A stretch of DNA of 38,299 nucleotides from Candidatus Krumholzibacteriia bacterium (GTDB taxonomy: Bacteria > Krumholzibacteriota > Krumholzibacteriia > LZORAL124-64-63): contig JANTFX010000018.1 of the NCBI GenBank assembly GCA_024763215.1, positions 1-38,299 of the forward strand, written 5' to 3'. The notes beneath the pieces are model-generated. The model saw nothing but the letters and a program-made list of their open reading frames with translations, was not told where the DNA came from and did no database searches. Made by a program: the position numbers and the translations under genes. Shown one piece after another: positions 16,271 to 25,447 of this stretch. Numbering within the stretch: position 1 is the stretch's first letter; each line of letters opens with the position of its first letter.

Positions 16271-16588
16271 TCACACGCAGGAATCCGGCCGGGGCAGGCC
16301 CGCGATCCGGCACGCCCCCTTGGCCGGACCGGCGGGAAAAAGATCGTAGATACGCTGGAGAGAAAGGCCCGTCTCCTTGCACAGCACCCTGATCATGGGC
16401 GCCGCGCTGTGGGCGGCATGGTGGGCGCGCAGGAACTCGATGACCTTCCAGTGGTCGGCGGTCAATTCGCCCAGGCCGTCTTCCTCGGCCAGGGCCGCAG
16501 CGACTTCCGGCGACCAGTCCCCGGCGCGGGCCAGATATCCCTTGTCGTCCAGTTCGATGCGGGTGCCACCGTGGTTGAATTCCGGCAT
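16271..16588 (-). CDS. dsrC: DsrC/TusE-family sulfur-carrier protein with both cysteines
   Basis: A 105-aa DsrC-fold protein. The flexible C-terminal arm CRIAGLPRPDSCV carries both redox cysteines, C93 and the penultimate C104, 11 residues apart as in true DsrC; TusE normally has only the last one. The core GDWSPEVAAALAEEDGL...LTADHWKVIEFLR is typical. DsrC carries sulfur as a persulfide or trisulfide and is oxidised or reduced by membrane complexes. No dsrAB is in the window. It is divergent from the Fe-S/NrfD operon, which hints at a link. GGAGG lies 5 bases before the ATG. Confidence 0.9.
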   Translation of the reverse strand: MPEFNHGGTRIELDDKGYLARAGDWSPEVAAALAEEDGLGELTADHWKVIEFLRAHHAAHSAAPMIRVLCKETGLSLQRIYDLFPAGPAKGACRIAGLPRPDSCV

Positions 16589-16883
16589 GTGAACCTCCTG
16601 ACCCGCGAAGCATCGGTGAATAACGCAACGGCAAATTAGCGGCCTTCAGGAACCTCCGCAAGCCTTTTGAGCAGGGAGCCCCGACCATTGACGTAAAAAA
16701 AATCAACACATAAAAACCCTATGTCCAAATTTAATACGTTACCATACAACAGATTAACAACAAAACACAGCAAACCGGTATCAATTTGTTTATTTTTTAA
16801 CTTGATAACACCCCCCACATGGTACAATTGAATTATTCAACATTCCTTGTGTCGGGTACCCTTCGCTTCGCAAAGGAGCTCTC
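16589..16883. promoter_or_regulatory. AT-rich divergent control region, dsrC / redox operon
   Basis: This is the most AT-rich stretch of the window (about 16690-16840). For the redox operon there is an extended -10, TGgTACAAT (16820-16828), with TTGATA at 16802-16807, a 15-bp spacing that is short, so the extended -10 may carry the weight. GGAG at 16875-16878 is the ribosome-binding site for the 16884 ATG. A direct repeat CAACA-N6-CAACA (16747-16762) resembles half-sites upstream of the GcvH-like gene. I found no GG-N10-GC sigma54 box here on either strand. The dsrC promoter on the other strand is not clear. Confidence 0.45.
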
Positions 16884-17648
16884 ATGTCCACCTATGCCCT
16901 GCTATTCGACCAGAGCCTGTGCATCGGGTGCGGCGCCTGCGAGCAGGCCTGCCAGTCCGAGCACGACCAGCGTCCACACAAACCTGACAAGCTGGACCAC
17001 GATTCCTTCACCTGGGTCGAAGACCTGGGCCATGACCAGTACGCGCGCCATCTCTGCATGAGTTGCGAGAATCCGACCTGCGTCTCGGTCTGCCCGGTGG
17101 GAGCCCTGGAGAAGAACTCCCTCGGTCCGGTGACCTGGGATGCCAAGAAGTGCATCGGCTGCCGCTATTGCATGATGGCCTGCCCCTTCGAGATCCCCAA
17201 GTACGAATGGCACGAGCCGAACCCCCGCATCCGCAAGTGCGACATGTGCGTGCACCGGGTCACAAAGGGCATGCCCACGGCCTGCGCCAGCATCTGCCCC
17301 ACCGGCGCTACGAATTTCGGCACCCGCGAGGCCATGCTCAAGGAAGCCCACCGCCGCCTGAAGAAATACCCCGAACGCTACACGGGCGAAGTCTACGGAG
17401 AGAAGGAAGCCGGCGGCACGGGCGTGTTGATGCTGCTTACCAAATCCCCATCCGAATCCGACCTGCCTGACAACGTGCCCCAGCACGACATGCCCCACCT
17501 GACCTGGAACGTCCTGGAAAAACTGCCCCAGATCATTCCGGTGTGGGGCGCCTTCCTGGGCGGCATGTACTGGCTGGGCAACCGCAAGAACGAGGTCGCC
17601 GCCCATGAGCGGGAAGAACTACAGGAAAGGGGGCACGGTGATGACTGA
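16884..17648 (+). CDS. HybA/DmsB-like Fe-S electron-transfer protein with C-terminal anchor
   Basis: A 254-aa ferredoxin-like subunit binding four [4Fe-4S] clusters. The Cys groups are 13/16/19/23, 58/61/66/70, 90/93/96/100 and 119/122/134/138. A single hydrophobic segment near residues 210-228 (IIPVWGAFLGGMYWLG) would anchor it, as in HybA. No Tat signal is present at the N-terminus, so unlike HybA or DsrO it may face the cytoplasm. The next gene overlaps its end by 8 bases and encodes the usual NrfD/HybB partner. No molybdopterin or hydrogenase catalytic subunit is nearby, so the electron donor or acceptor is unknown. Confidence 0.9.
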   Translation: MSTYALLFDQSLCIGCGACEQACQSEHDQRPHKPDKLDHDSFTWVEDLGHDQYARHLCMSCENPTCVSVCPVGALEKNSLGPVTWDAKKCIGCRYCMMACPFEIPKYEWHEPNPRIRKCDMCVHRVTKGMPTACASICPTGATNFGTREAMLKEAHRRLKKYPERYTGEVYGEKEAGGTGVLMLLTKSPSESDLPDNVPQHDMPHLTWNVLEKLPQIIPVWGAFLGGMYWLGNRKNEVAAHEREELQERGHGDD

Positions 17649-18813
17649 GCGCAAACTGCCCAAGCTGCATTTCTGGTCTTCGTTTTTCGTGCTCCTGATG
17701 ATCACCCTGGCCGTGGTGCTGTTCAAGCGCTACACCCAGGGCATCGGCGCCATCAGCAACCTCAACGATTCGATGCCCTGGGGCCTGTGGATCGGCTTCG
17801 ACCTGCTGTGCGGCGTGGCCCTGGGAGCCGGGGGCTTCACCGTCACCGCGGTGGTCTACATCTTCCATCTCGAGGACTACAAGCCCATGGCCCGGCCCGC
17901 GGTGCTGACGGCCTTCCTCGGCTACCTCATGGTCATCGCGGCGTTGCTGGTGGACCTGGGCCGTCCCTGGAACATCTGGCATCCCCTGGTCTTCTGGAAC
18001 CCCCATTCGGTGATGTTCGAGGTCGGCTGGTGCGTGATGCTCTACACCACGGTCCTGTTCCTTGAATTCCTGCCCCTGGTCTTCGAGCGTCTGGGTTACA
18101 ACAAGCAGGTGCATTTCATGCACAAGTACCTGACGCCGGGCCTGGTCATCGCCGGCGTGCTGCTGTCGACCATGCACCAGAGCAGTCTCGGCACCCTGTA
18201 CGTGATCGTGCCGGAAAAGCTGTATCCGCTGTGGTACTCGCCGATCCTGCCCATCCTGTTCTTCGTCTCGGCCATCACCCTGGGCCTGGCCATGACCAAC
18301 GTGGAATCGTTCCTCAGCTTCCGCGCCTTCGGCAAGCGGCTGGAGGCGCCCCTGCTGCGCAAGATAGGGGCGGCCACCGCCGTCATGCTCATGGTCTACC
18401 TGGTGATCCGCATCGAGGACCTGCTCGTGCACGGTTCGCTCAAGTACGCCTTCAAGTTCGACATGGCCTCGTGGTTCTTCCTGGCCGAGATCGTCATCGG
18501 GGGCATCGTGCCCATGGTGCTGCTGTTCATGAAACGCATCCGCCGCAACCCCCTGGCGTTGACCGGAACCCAGATCCTGGTGGTTCTGGGCATCATGTTC
18601 AACCGCATGAACGTGGCCGTGACGGCCTTCCAGCTGGGCACCGGTTCGGATTACCGGCCCCTGTGGATGGAGTTCGTGGTCTCCATGGGCATGATCGCCA
18701 TCGGCGTGTTCCTGTTCAGCCTGGCGGCCCGATATCTGCCGGTGTTCCCCGAGGGACCGCTGACCGACGCCAAACCCAAGGATCCGTTCGTGGAGCTGGG
18801 CAAGTTGCGGTGA
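17641..18813 (+). CDS. NrfD/HybB-family quinone-interacting membrane subunit
   Basis: A 390-aa integral membrane protein with about ten helices. It belongs to the NrfD/PsrC/HybB superfamily, which exchanges electrons with the menaquinone or ubiquinone pool. Typical features are the PWGLWIGFDLLCGVALGAGGF helix near the N-terminus, the HxxxTPGL segment around residue 160, and TMHQSSLGTL as in HybB. The ATG at 17641 overlaps the upstream stop and has a GGGGG ribosome-binding site; an ATG 12 codons earlier lies inside the Fe-S gene. Together with that Fe-S protein and the tetrahaem cytochrome it probably forms a membrane redox complex. Confidence 0.92.
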   Translation: MTERKLPKLHFWSSFFVLLMITLAVVLFKRYTQGIGAISNLNDSMPWGLWIGFDLLCGVALGAGGFTVTAVVYIFHLEDYKPMARPAVLTAFLGYLMVIAALLVDLGRPWNIWHPLVFWNPHSVMFEVGWCVMLYTTVLFLEFLPLVFERLGYNKQVHFMHKYLTPGLVIAGVLLSTMHQSSLGTLYVIVPEKLYPLWYSPILPILFFVSAITLGLAMTNVESFLSFRAFGKRLEAPLLRKIGAATAVMLMVYLVIRIEDLLVHGSLKYAFKFDMASWFFLAEIVIGGIVPMVLLFMKRIRRNPLALTGTQILVVLGIMFNRMNVAVTAFQLGTGSDYRPLWMEFVVSMGMIAIGVFLFSLAARYLPVFPEGPLTDAKPKDPFVELGKLR

Positions 18814-18846
18814 TCCCGGTTGGGTGATGTCGAAGGGAGACGGGTC

Positions 18847-20441
18847 GTGAAACTCACAGTCGCAGGCAAGATGACCGTCATCACCACGCTTCTGCTGGCG
18901 GTCATCTTCCTGGCCACAACCGTGGTCAACCTCATCCTGCAGGAGAGGGCCACGACCCGGATCGTGCGGCAGAACGGGGTGCAGCTCGCAGAGACGGCGG
19001 CCTCGGTCCTGCGCAACTCCATGCTGACCAACGACCGCGACAAGATCCAGGAGACCATCGACAACTTCGGCGCCCAGCGCGACATCCAGCGCATCCGGAT
19101 CTTCAACCGCCAGGGGTTGATCGCCTACTCGACCCGGCCCGAGGAGATCGGCGCCATCCTGGATACGACCCAGGCCCAGTGCCTGGTCTGCCACGGCAAG
19201 GTCGTCCTGCCCAACTCACTACCGCCGGACGAGCGGGCACGGGTGGTGGACCTGGGCGGGCAGAAGATGCTCGCGGTGACCCACGCCCTGCTCAACGAGC
19301 CCACGTGCGCCACGGCGGCCTGCCATGTCCACCAGGACGAGGGGCCGCTGCTGGGGGTCATGGATGTGGACCTGAATCTGGAACCGTTCCAGAAGGCCCG
19401 GCGGAGCATCGCCTGGGGCATGGGGCTGGCGGCGCTGATCGGGATCCTGCTGGCCGTGGTGGTGGTGTACCTCGCCGGAAGGGAGATCGTCTTCCGCCGG
19501 GTGCGCACCCTCATCCACCAGACCGAGCGCCTGGCTGCCGGAGACCTGACCGTGCGGGTGGCCGAAGGGTCCCAGGACGAGATCGGTTCCCTCGACCGCA
19601 CCTTCAACCAGCTGGCCATGGAACTGCAACAGGCCCGCAATGAACTGCTGGAGTGGGGGCGCACCCTGGAGCAGCGAGTCCAGGCCAAGACCGACGAGCT
19701 GGTGCGCGCCCAGGACCAGATGCTGCAAGTGGAGAAGATGGCCTCGCTGGGCAAGCTGGCCGCCGTGGTCGCCCACGAGATCAACAACCCCCTGGCCAGC
19801 GTGGTGACCTACGCCAAGACCGTGGTGCGCAGGCTCAAGAAACAGAAGGAAATCACCGACGATTGCAAAGAAAACCTGACCTACCTGGAATCCATCGCCA
19901 GCGAGGCGACCCGTTGCGGCAAGATCGTTTCCCAGCTGCTGGCCTTCGCCCGGCGCGGCAACGAGACCCTGGCGCCCATGGACATCAACGAGACCGTGGA
20001 AAACGCCCTGTTCCTGATCAACCACCAGCTCGAGCTCAACGGGGTCGAGGCCGTCCGCAATTTCGACCCCTCGGTGCCCAGGATCCTGGCCGACCAGAAC
20101 CAGGTCCAGCAGTTCCTGATGGCCCTGTTCATCAACGCCGCCCAGGCCATGCCCGAGGGCGGCGAGATCACCGTCACCACCGCGCCGACAACGGGCGGTA
20201 TCGAGGTCCAGGTGGCCGACAACGGGCCCGGCATGGAACCGGAGGTGGCCCGCCACGCCTTCGAACCTTTCTACACCACCAAGAGCGAGGGCAAGGGCGT
20301 GGGCCTCGGCCTGTCGGTGGTCTATGGGATCGTCAAGCGCCACGGGGGCCGCATCGATCTGGACACCGCGCCCGGACAGGGCTGCCGGTTCACCATTTTC
20401 CTGCCCGAAAATCCCCCCGGTTCGCCACAGGAGGAGCAATC

Positions 20442-20445
<4 letters not shown>
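18847..20445 (+). CDS. Sensor histidine kinase with haem-c motifs in the periplasmic domain
   Basis: A 532-aa membrane kinase. Helix one (about residues 11-31) and helix two (about 188-210) enclose a periplasmic sensor domain. That domain contains CLVCH (112-116) and CATAACH (154-160), one CxxCH and one CxxxxCH motif for covalent haem c. A HAMP linker (about 211-265), a coiled coil and a HisKA domain with phospho-acceptor H310 in AHEINNP follow. The HATPase domain has the N box, DNGPGM and GVGLGLS. It is of the NtrB/AtoS type that signals to sigma54 activators, and the next gene is such an activator (ATGA overlap). The GTG start has GGGAG 7 bases ahead. Redox or gas sensing by the haem is an inference. 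Confidence 0.9.
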
Positions 20446-21791
<1,346 letters not shown>

Positions 21792-21793
21792 GC

Positions 21794-22369
21794 GTGGACC
21801 AATGGGGTCTCGAACTGGTCCGCGTGGGGGCGGTGGCCCCTTCCTTGTTGCGCAGGCTGCGCGGCGACCTGGCGGTCTGCCTGGCGCACCCGGTGTGGAT
21901 CGCGGATTTCGAGCTGTCCCCCGCCGAAGCCTTCTCCGGGGACCGAAGGCAGTATTCCGCAGCGAAGCTTCTGGCCCTGCTGCAGGATCCTCCCCTGCCG
22001 GATCATCAGCGCCGCATCGGCGTCACGGACGTGGACCTGTTCCTGCCCGTGTTCGCCCACGTCCTGGGCAGCGCCCAGCTCAAGGGCCAGGTGGGCGTCG
22101 CTTCGGTCCACCGCCTGCGACCCGAATTCCAGGGGGAGAAACCCGACCCCCACACCTTGCGCCTGCGCATCCTCAAGGAGGTCCTGCATGAACTCGGCCA
22201 CACCTTCGGGCTGGTCCACTGCCAGGTTCCCTGGTGCGCCATGAGCGCCTCGCTTCTGCCTGAACACGTCGACCTGAAAGATCCGTCCTACTGCGAACCC
22301 TGCTGCCAGAAGCTGGGGGTGCCGCGGGACGGGATCCTCTCGTTCTTCCTGAAAGGAGATTCACCATGA
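21794..22369 (+). CDS. amzA: Archaemetzincin-like zinc protease
   Basis: A 191-aa protein with the archaemetzincin signature. HELGHTFGLVHC (residues 132-143) has three zinc-ligand histidines and Glu133, then C148-A-M150, and C167xxC170. The family pattern is HEXXHXXGX3CX4CXMX17CXXC; here the last gap is 16 rather than 17 residues, and there is an extra C171. The four cysteines should hold a structural zinc. No signal peptide is seen, so it is cytoplasmic. It uses GTG, 2 bases after the activator's stop, with AAAGGGA ahead. It overlaps the cytochrome gene by ATGA. Substrates of this family in bacteria are not established. Confidence 0.88.
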   Translation: MDQWGLELVRVGAVAPSLLRRLRGDLAVCLAHPVWIADFELSPAEAFSGDRRQYSAAKLLALLQDPPLPDHQRRIGVTDVDLFLPVFAHVLGSAQLKGQVGVASVHRLRPEFQGEKPDPHTLRLRILKEVLHELGHTFGLVHCQVPWCAMSASLLPEHVDLKDPSYCEPCCQKLGVPRDGILSFFLKGDSP

Positions 22370-22782
22370 GGTTCGCCGCCCTGACCGTGACCCTGCTGTC
22401 CTGCCTGCTGCTGGCCGCCGTGCCCCTGACCGCGGAAACACCGCCGGACACCGGCCCGGACACCGTGACCATCGACGGACTGAGCCACTGGTTCGGCCCG
22501 GCGGTGTTCCCCCATGCCGAGCATGCGGAAATGGCCGATTCCTGCGCCGATTGCCACCACCACGGCGACGGTCCCGACGACATCAACACCTGCGACAGCT
22601 GCCACAGCGTGGATTTCGACCCCGCAGAACCGGAAACGCCCCAGCTGAAGATGGCCTACCACCAGCGCTGCATCGGCTGCCATCGCACGGAAGAGGCGGG
22701 CCCCACCGCCTGCGTCGACTGCCACGAGCGCAAGGCCCTGCCCAAAGGTCCGGAGCTGGGGGCGGGCAAGGTGCCGGAGTAG
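22366..22782 (+). CDS. Periplasmic tetrahaem cytochrome c (class III-like)
   Basis: A 138-aa exported protein with a signal peptide (about residues 1-23) and four CxxCH haem-binding motifs at 60-64, 76-80, 102-106 and 116-120. Candidate sixth-ligand histidines include H50 and H53 in FPHAEH, H65/H66 and H99, giving the bis-His pattern of cytochrome c3/c7-type proteins. As the last gene of the operon, it is probably the periplasmic partner of the NrfD-type complex. AAAGGAG precedes the ATG, which overlaps the previous stop. Confidence 0.93.
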   Translation: MRFAALTVTLLSCLLLAAVPLTAETPPDTGPDTVTIDGLSHWFGPAVFPHAEHAEMADSCADCHHHGDGPDDINTCDSCHSVDFDPAEPETPQLKMAYHQRCIGCHRTEEAGPTACVDCHERKALPKGPELGAGKVPE

Positions 22783-22812
22783 AATCTGTTCCCTTTTTTG
22801 CGGCGAGGATCC

Positions 22813-22842
22813 CACCCCCCGGAAAACCGGGGGGTGTTTTTT
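22813..22842 (+). terminator. Rho-independent terminator of the redox operon
   Basis: A 10-bp GC-rich stem (22813-22822 with 22827-22836, loop AAAA) is followed directly by six T. It lies 31 bases after the cytochrome stop codon. This is the clearest terminator in the window. Confidence 0.93.
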
Positions 22843-22862
22843 AGGCCAACACCCTCTGGGTA

Positions 22863-22921
22863 AAATGGACTTCGGTTATTTACTCGATAGCCGCGATGAA
22901 CAGTGGGGCGAAGTCCTATTG
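22863..22921. repeat. 8-bp inverted repeat with 36-nt loop
   Basis: GGACTTCG (22866-22873) and CGAAGTCC (22910-22917) are perfect inverted copies; adding AAT/ATT outside with one bulge gives about 11 pairs. It lies in the otherwise empty 143 bases between the terminator and the next gene's 3' end. Nothing else is visible there. Confidence 0.4.
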
Positions 22922-22985
22922 CCTCTGGCCGCATCATCGCCTCCCCACGCCTGGATCGTTTTCTCAACAAGGTGCTCGCATGCAA

Positions 22986-24467
22986 CTAGTTCAGCAACTT
23001 TGCCACACGCTCACCCGCCTTTTCTGAATAATCGTAGAGGAATTCGTGGTACGCCTTGTAGATCTCTTCGGCCGGTTGGCCATATTCCATATCTCCACGC
23101 ACATACAAATAGTTCGTATTTCTGAAAAAGTAACCGGCGGTGACAACCAAACCCTTCGGGCTGTCCTTCTGGGCCTTTTTCGTGGCCTTCTCGATGATGT
23201 TCTCCTTATCCCCTTCGTCCAACCCCTCCGGAAAACCAAAAGAGAACCCGACCATCATCCGATCGCCGTAATTGTAGAGATCGAAGTCGAGTTCATGGAG
23301 TTTGAAGTTCCAATGACCCGTCGGCGTATCGTCAATGGCGGTGAGGGATTCGAGGTCATCCGCCATGAGGGCCATGAATTCTGTCCGGCTCAGCGAGGTG
23401 ACGGCTGCCTTCCGGCTCTCCTTGTTGATATTTTCGACCTCTTCAAGGAGTTTCTCGCTGCCCTCGGCGACGAGATCATCAGCACTGTCGTAGGCCTTGA
23501 CGATGTCCTTGCCCTTTTTGCCACCGATGTCGTAGACCGCCAGGACCTCAAGCTGCCCTGCCGCACCCTTGTTCCACCGCACCAGCAAATCGTTAGCCTT
23601 GCCGGGTTTTTTCATTTTTGACTCGGCAAAAGAAAGGAAGGTCTCTTGTTCTTCACTTCCCCACCCTTCCGGGACCGAAACAACAAACCCAACCTCCATC
23701 GAGGTTCCCCGGTTGACAATTTTCTTGGAGTAGCCTTCGTCTTTAAACCACCATTCGCCGTACTCGGATACGGGATCATTGACAATGTCCTCGCGGGTGT
23801 AATTGCGGTCGATGACCGCGCAGAATTCATCAATCCCGATAGAATCGAATTTGTGATTGCCGAGCTCTTTGCGGAATTCCTTGTTCACCTTCCATCCCAA
23901 GTAGTGAATTTGGCTGGTCAGATCCTGTGATGCCGCCATGACGTCGAACAGCGGTTCGACGATGTCGTCCCACTCGGTTCCCTGGGAATAATCATAGAAT
24001 GATTGGACCCAAAACCGATTGTCCTCAAACGTCACCGAAGTCTGCAAGGCGGGATGAGCATTGATGACCTCATTGATCCCTTCACTGGCCCGTTCCTTCA
24101 CCTGCTCGACGATGAACATGTTGATCGATTCCGTCGAGTAGAGGAACTCAAGTCGGTCACCGTGATTTGTAAAAAGCGCATTGCGCCGGATCTGGCTGAG
24201 GAAGCCTTGGCGCGCCTGATGTTCCGACCAGTAGCTCAAGATTTGGCAGCTCCAGGCTCCCTGATCCGAAATTCCCTCAACCTTCTCTGCTATGGTACAG
24301 CCTCCCAGATCCTGATCACCAATGCGGGAACCACGATTGTTCCGCATCTTCGCCGTGACCTCATTGATATACCTGCCAAGACTGGACTCATCGATCGCCA
24401 GAGCCGAAGCGGGCAGCAGGATCATCGCTATGAAGATGTAGAGCAGGAAGTGGCGCCGGTTGTTCAT
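22986..24467 (-). CDS. Secreted hypothetical protein with internal repeats
   Basis: A 493-aa exported protein with a signal peptide (residues 1-23, hydrophobic core LLYIFIAMILLPASALA). The remainder is acidic, soluble and without membrane helices. Two segments look like copies of one module: MEVGFVVSVPEGWGSEEQE (middle) and MMVGFSFGFPEGLDEGDKE (near the end), each leading into a Lys-rich helix and a Tyr-rich strand. A third, weaker relative may precede them. Base composition is visibly lower in GC than the neighbours, suggesting transfer. The chosen ATG is followed by the signal peptide and preceded by GGGAG; the frame is open 15 codons farther. Family not recognised. Confidence 0.78.
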   Translation of the reverse strand: MNNRRHFLLYIFIAMILLPASALAIDESSLGRYINEVTAKMRNNRGSRIGDQDLGGCTIAEKVEGISDQGAWSCQILSYWSEHQARQGFLSQIRRNALFTNHGDRLEFLYSTESINMFIVEQVKERASEGINEVINAHPALQTSVTFEDNRFWVQSFYDYSQGTEWDDIVEPLFDVMAASQDLTSQIHYLGWKVNKEFRKELGNHKFDSIGIDEFCAVIDRNYTREDIVNDPVSEYGEWWFKDEGYSKKIVNRGTSMEVGFVVSVPEGWGSEEQETFLSFAESKMKKPGKANDLLVRWNKGAAGQLEVLAVYDIGGKKGKDIVKAYDSADDLVAEGSEKLLEEVENINKESRKAAVTSLSRTEFMALMADDLESLTAIDDTPTGHWNFKLHELDFDLYNYGDRMMVGFSFGFPEGLDEGDKENIIEKATKKAQKDSPKGLVVTAGYFFRNTNYLYVRGDMEYGQPAEEIYKAYHEFLYDYSEKAGERVAKLLN

Positions 24468-24521
24468 TTTTTCGGATCTCCCAGGAAGAGGACGGCCATT
24501 GGCTTGCAACAATTGCCGACA

Positions 24522-24550
24522 ATTATACTCCTAAATATCAGGTTTTTCAA
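24522..24550 (-). promoter_or_regulatory. Sigma70 promoter of the secreted hypothetical gene
   Basis: TTGAAA (24545-24550) and TATAAT (24522-24527) are spaced 17 bp on the minus strand, 55 bp upstream of the ATG at 24467. This is the best sigma70-type match in the window. A copy of the dispersed repeat lies 21 bp upstream of the -35 box. Confidence 0.75.
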
Positions 24551-24571
24551 CCTTGCATTCGCCATTTAAAG

Positions 24572-24616
24572 CTAAATTTCGGCCTTCTTACCCCCCGGGG
24601 GTAGAATTTATTCCTG
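24572..24616 (+). repeat. Dispersed intergenic repeat, copy 2
   Basis: A 45-bp relative of 16059-16104 with the same order of elements: CTAAAT, GGCC-TCTT, CCCCCGGGGGT, ATTT, CCTG. It lies directly upstream of the 24522-24550 promoter, so here it could act as an operator. Confidence 0.55.
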
Positions 24617-24647
24617 CTCTCGCCCAAAGGAAGCCGCACCCACACCA

Positions 24648-24673
24648 GAAGGGAGGCCGTCTGGCCTCCCTTC
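24648..24673 (-). terminator. Hairpin after the GcvH-like gene
   Basis: A perfect 11-bp stem (24648-24658 with 24663-24673, loop GTCT) begins 22 bases after the stop of the GcvH-like gene. There is no T-run on the minus strand, so termination would rely on the stem alone or the hairpin may protect the mRNA end. Confidence 0.55.
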
Positions 24674-24695
24674 GGTTGCTCGGTTGCATCAAGGC

Positions 24696-25361
24696 TTACT
24701 GGATCTGTGCGAACTCCTTTTCGAACTCCTTCCAGCCCTCCTCGTCCAGGCTGAGAGCCGCGCCGACCAGGGGGTGGGCGCCGTCAGCGGCCAGGGCGCC
24801 AACCATCTCCGGGCTGGTCCGGGCGGTCAGGAAGTCGGTGAACCGCTGCACTTCGTGGCCCAGCCAGGAGGAGGCGCGCTCGCCGACCTTCAGGTCACGC
24901 AGGGCTTCGGTGTGCTCGGTGGGCCAGACCTTGGCCAGCCAACCGCGTCCGTAGGGGTCCTGGTGCACACCGTAGGGCTCGTTGACCGCGTTGTCGTTGA
25001 CCGCGACCACGGTGCCGTCCACCGGCGAGGTGACGTCGATCTTGTGGCCCAAGCGGGTCACGGTGGCCAGATGCTCACCCTTGCGCACCTGGGTGCCGGC
25101 CGGGACGATTTCGACCTCATCCACGAAACCCAGGGCCTGGCTCAGCAGCTCGTCCATCCCGACCTTCAGCTCGCCCAGCTCGGTCAAGCGGGCCCAGCTG
25201 TGGTTCTCACCCAGGAACAAGCCCTTGGGGAAGCGGACGGCGGAGAAGGCGGGCACGGCCTCGGGAGCCTCGACCTCGCCGCGGCGGCGCTTGATGTAGA
25301 GCTTCAGGGCATCGATGGCGAAGATCGCGACGACCATGAGGATTACCAGAATCGCTGTCAT
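24696..25361 (-). CDS. Membrane-anchored glycine-cleavage-H-like protein lacking the lipoyl lysine
   Basis: A 221-aa protein with one N-terminal membrane helix (about residues 3-20), basic residues KRRRGE, and a GcvH-type lipoyl domain (about 45-145, with HSWARLTELGELKVGMDELL and VTSPVDGTVVAVNDNAV). In GcvH the lipoylated lysine lies 8 residues before the SPVSG-type turn; here that position is G105, with K107 two residues later. A C-terminal helical tail follows. No gcvT, gcvP or lipoyl ligase is nearby. A sigma54 promoter precedes it. GGTGAG lies ahead of the ATG at 25361, preferred over the GTG at 25370. A structural or redox-linked role is more likely than glycine cleavage. Confidence 0.85.
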   Translation of the reverse strand: MTAILVILMVVAIFAIDALKLYIKRRRGEVEAPEAVPAFSAVRFPKGLFLGENHSWARLTELGELKVGMDELLSQALGFVDEVEIVPAGTQVRKGEHLATVTRLGHKIDVTSPVDGTVVAVNDNAVNEPYGVHQDPYGRGWLAKVWPTEHTEALRDLKVGERASSWLGHEVQRFTDFLTARTSPEMVGALAADGAHPLVGAALSLDEEGWKEFEKEFAQIQ

Positions 25362-25431
25362 TGTTCTCACCTTTCGTTATTGTTCCCTCGGGAACCTTGA
25401 CCTTTGTCATTTCCTTCGACACCCATGGCAT

Positions 25432-25447
25432 TGCATCAGGGGTGCCA
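25432..25447 (-). promoter_or_regulatory. Sigma54 (-24/-12) promoter of the GcvH-like gene
   Basis: On the minus strand TGGCACCCCTGATGCA has the invariant GG and GC with exactly 10 bases between them, close to the TGGCAC-N5-TTGCA consensus. It would start transcription about 60 bases before the ATG. Sigma54 promoters need an enhancer-binding activator; one is encoded at 20442-21791. Confidence 0.75.

Noticed and set aside
16850-16872. Sigma54 promoter directly upstream of the Fe-S/NrfD operon
   Set aside because: GGGTACCC...CGC gives a 9-base rather than 10-base gap between GG and GC and lacks the surrounding consensus.
22840-22921. Integron attC site
   Set aside because: The inverted repeat lacks paired R/L boxes with the conserved AAC/GTT core and there is no integrase or cassette pattern.
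22865-23125. 86-codon plus-strand frame after the redox operon
   Set aside because: It lies past a strong terminator, overlaps the 3' end of the secreted hypothetical gene, lacks a ribosome-binding site and resembles no protein I know.
24696-25361. True glycine-cleavage H protein
   Set aside because: The lipoyl lysine position is Gly, the protein is membrane-anchored, and no gcvT, gcvP or lipoate genes are adjacent.
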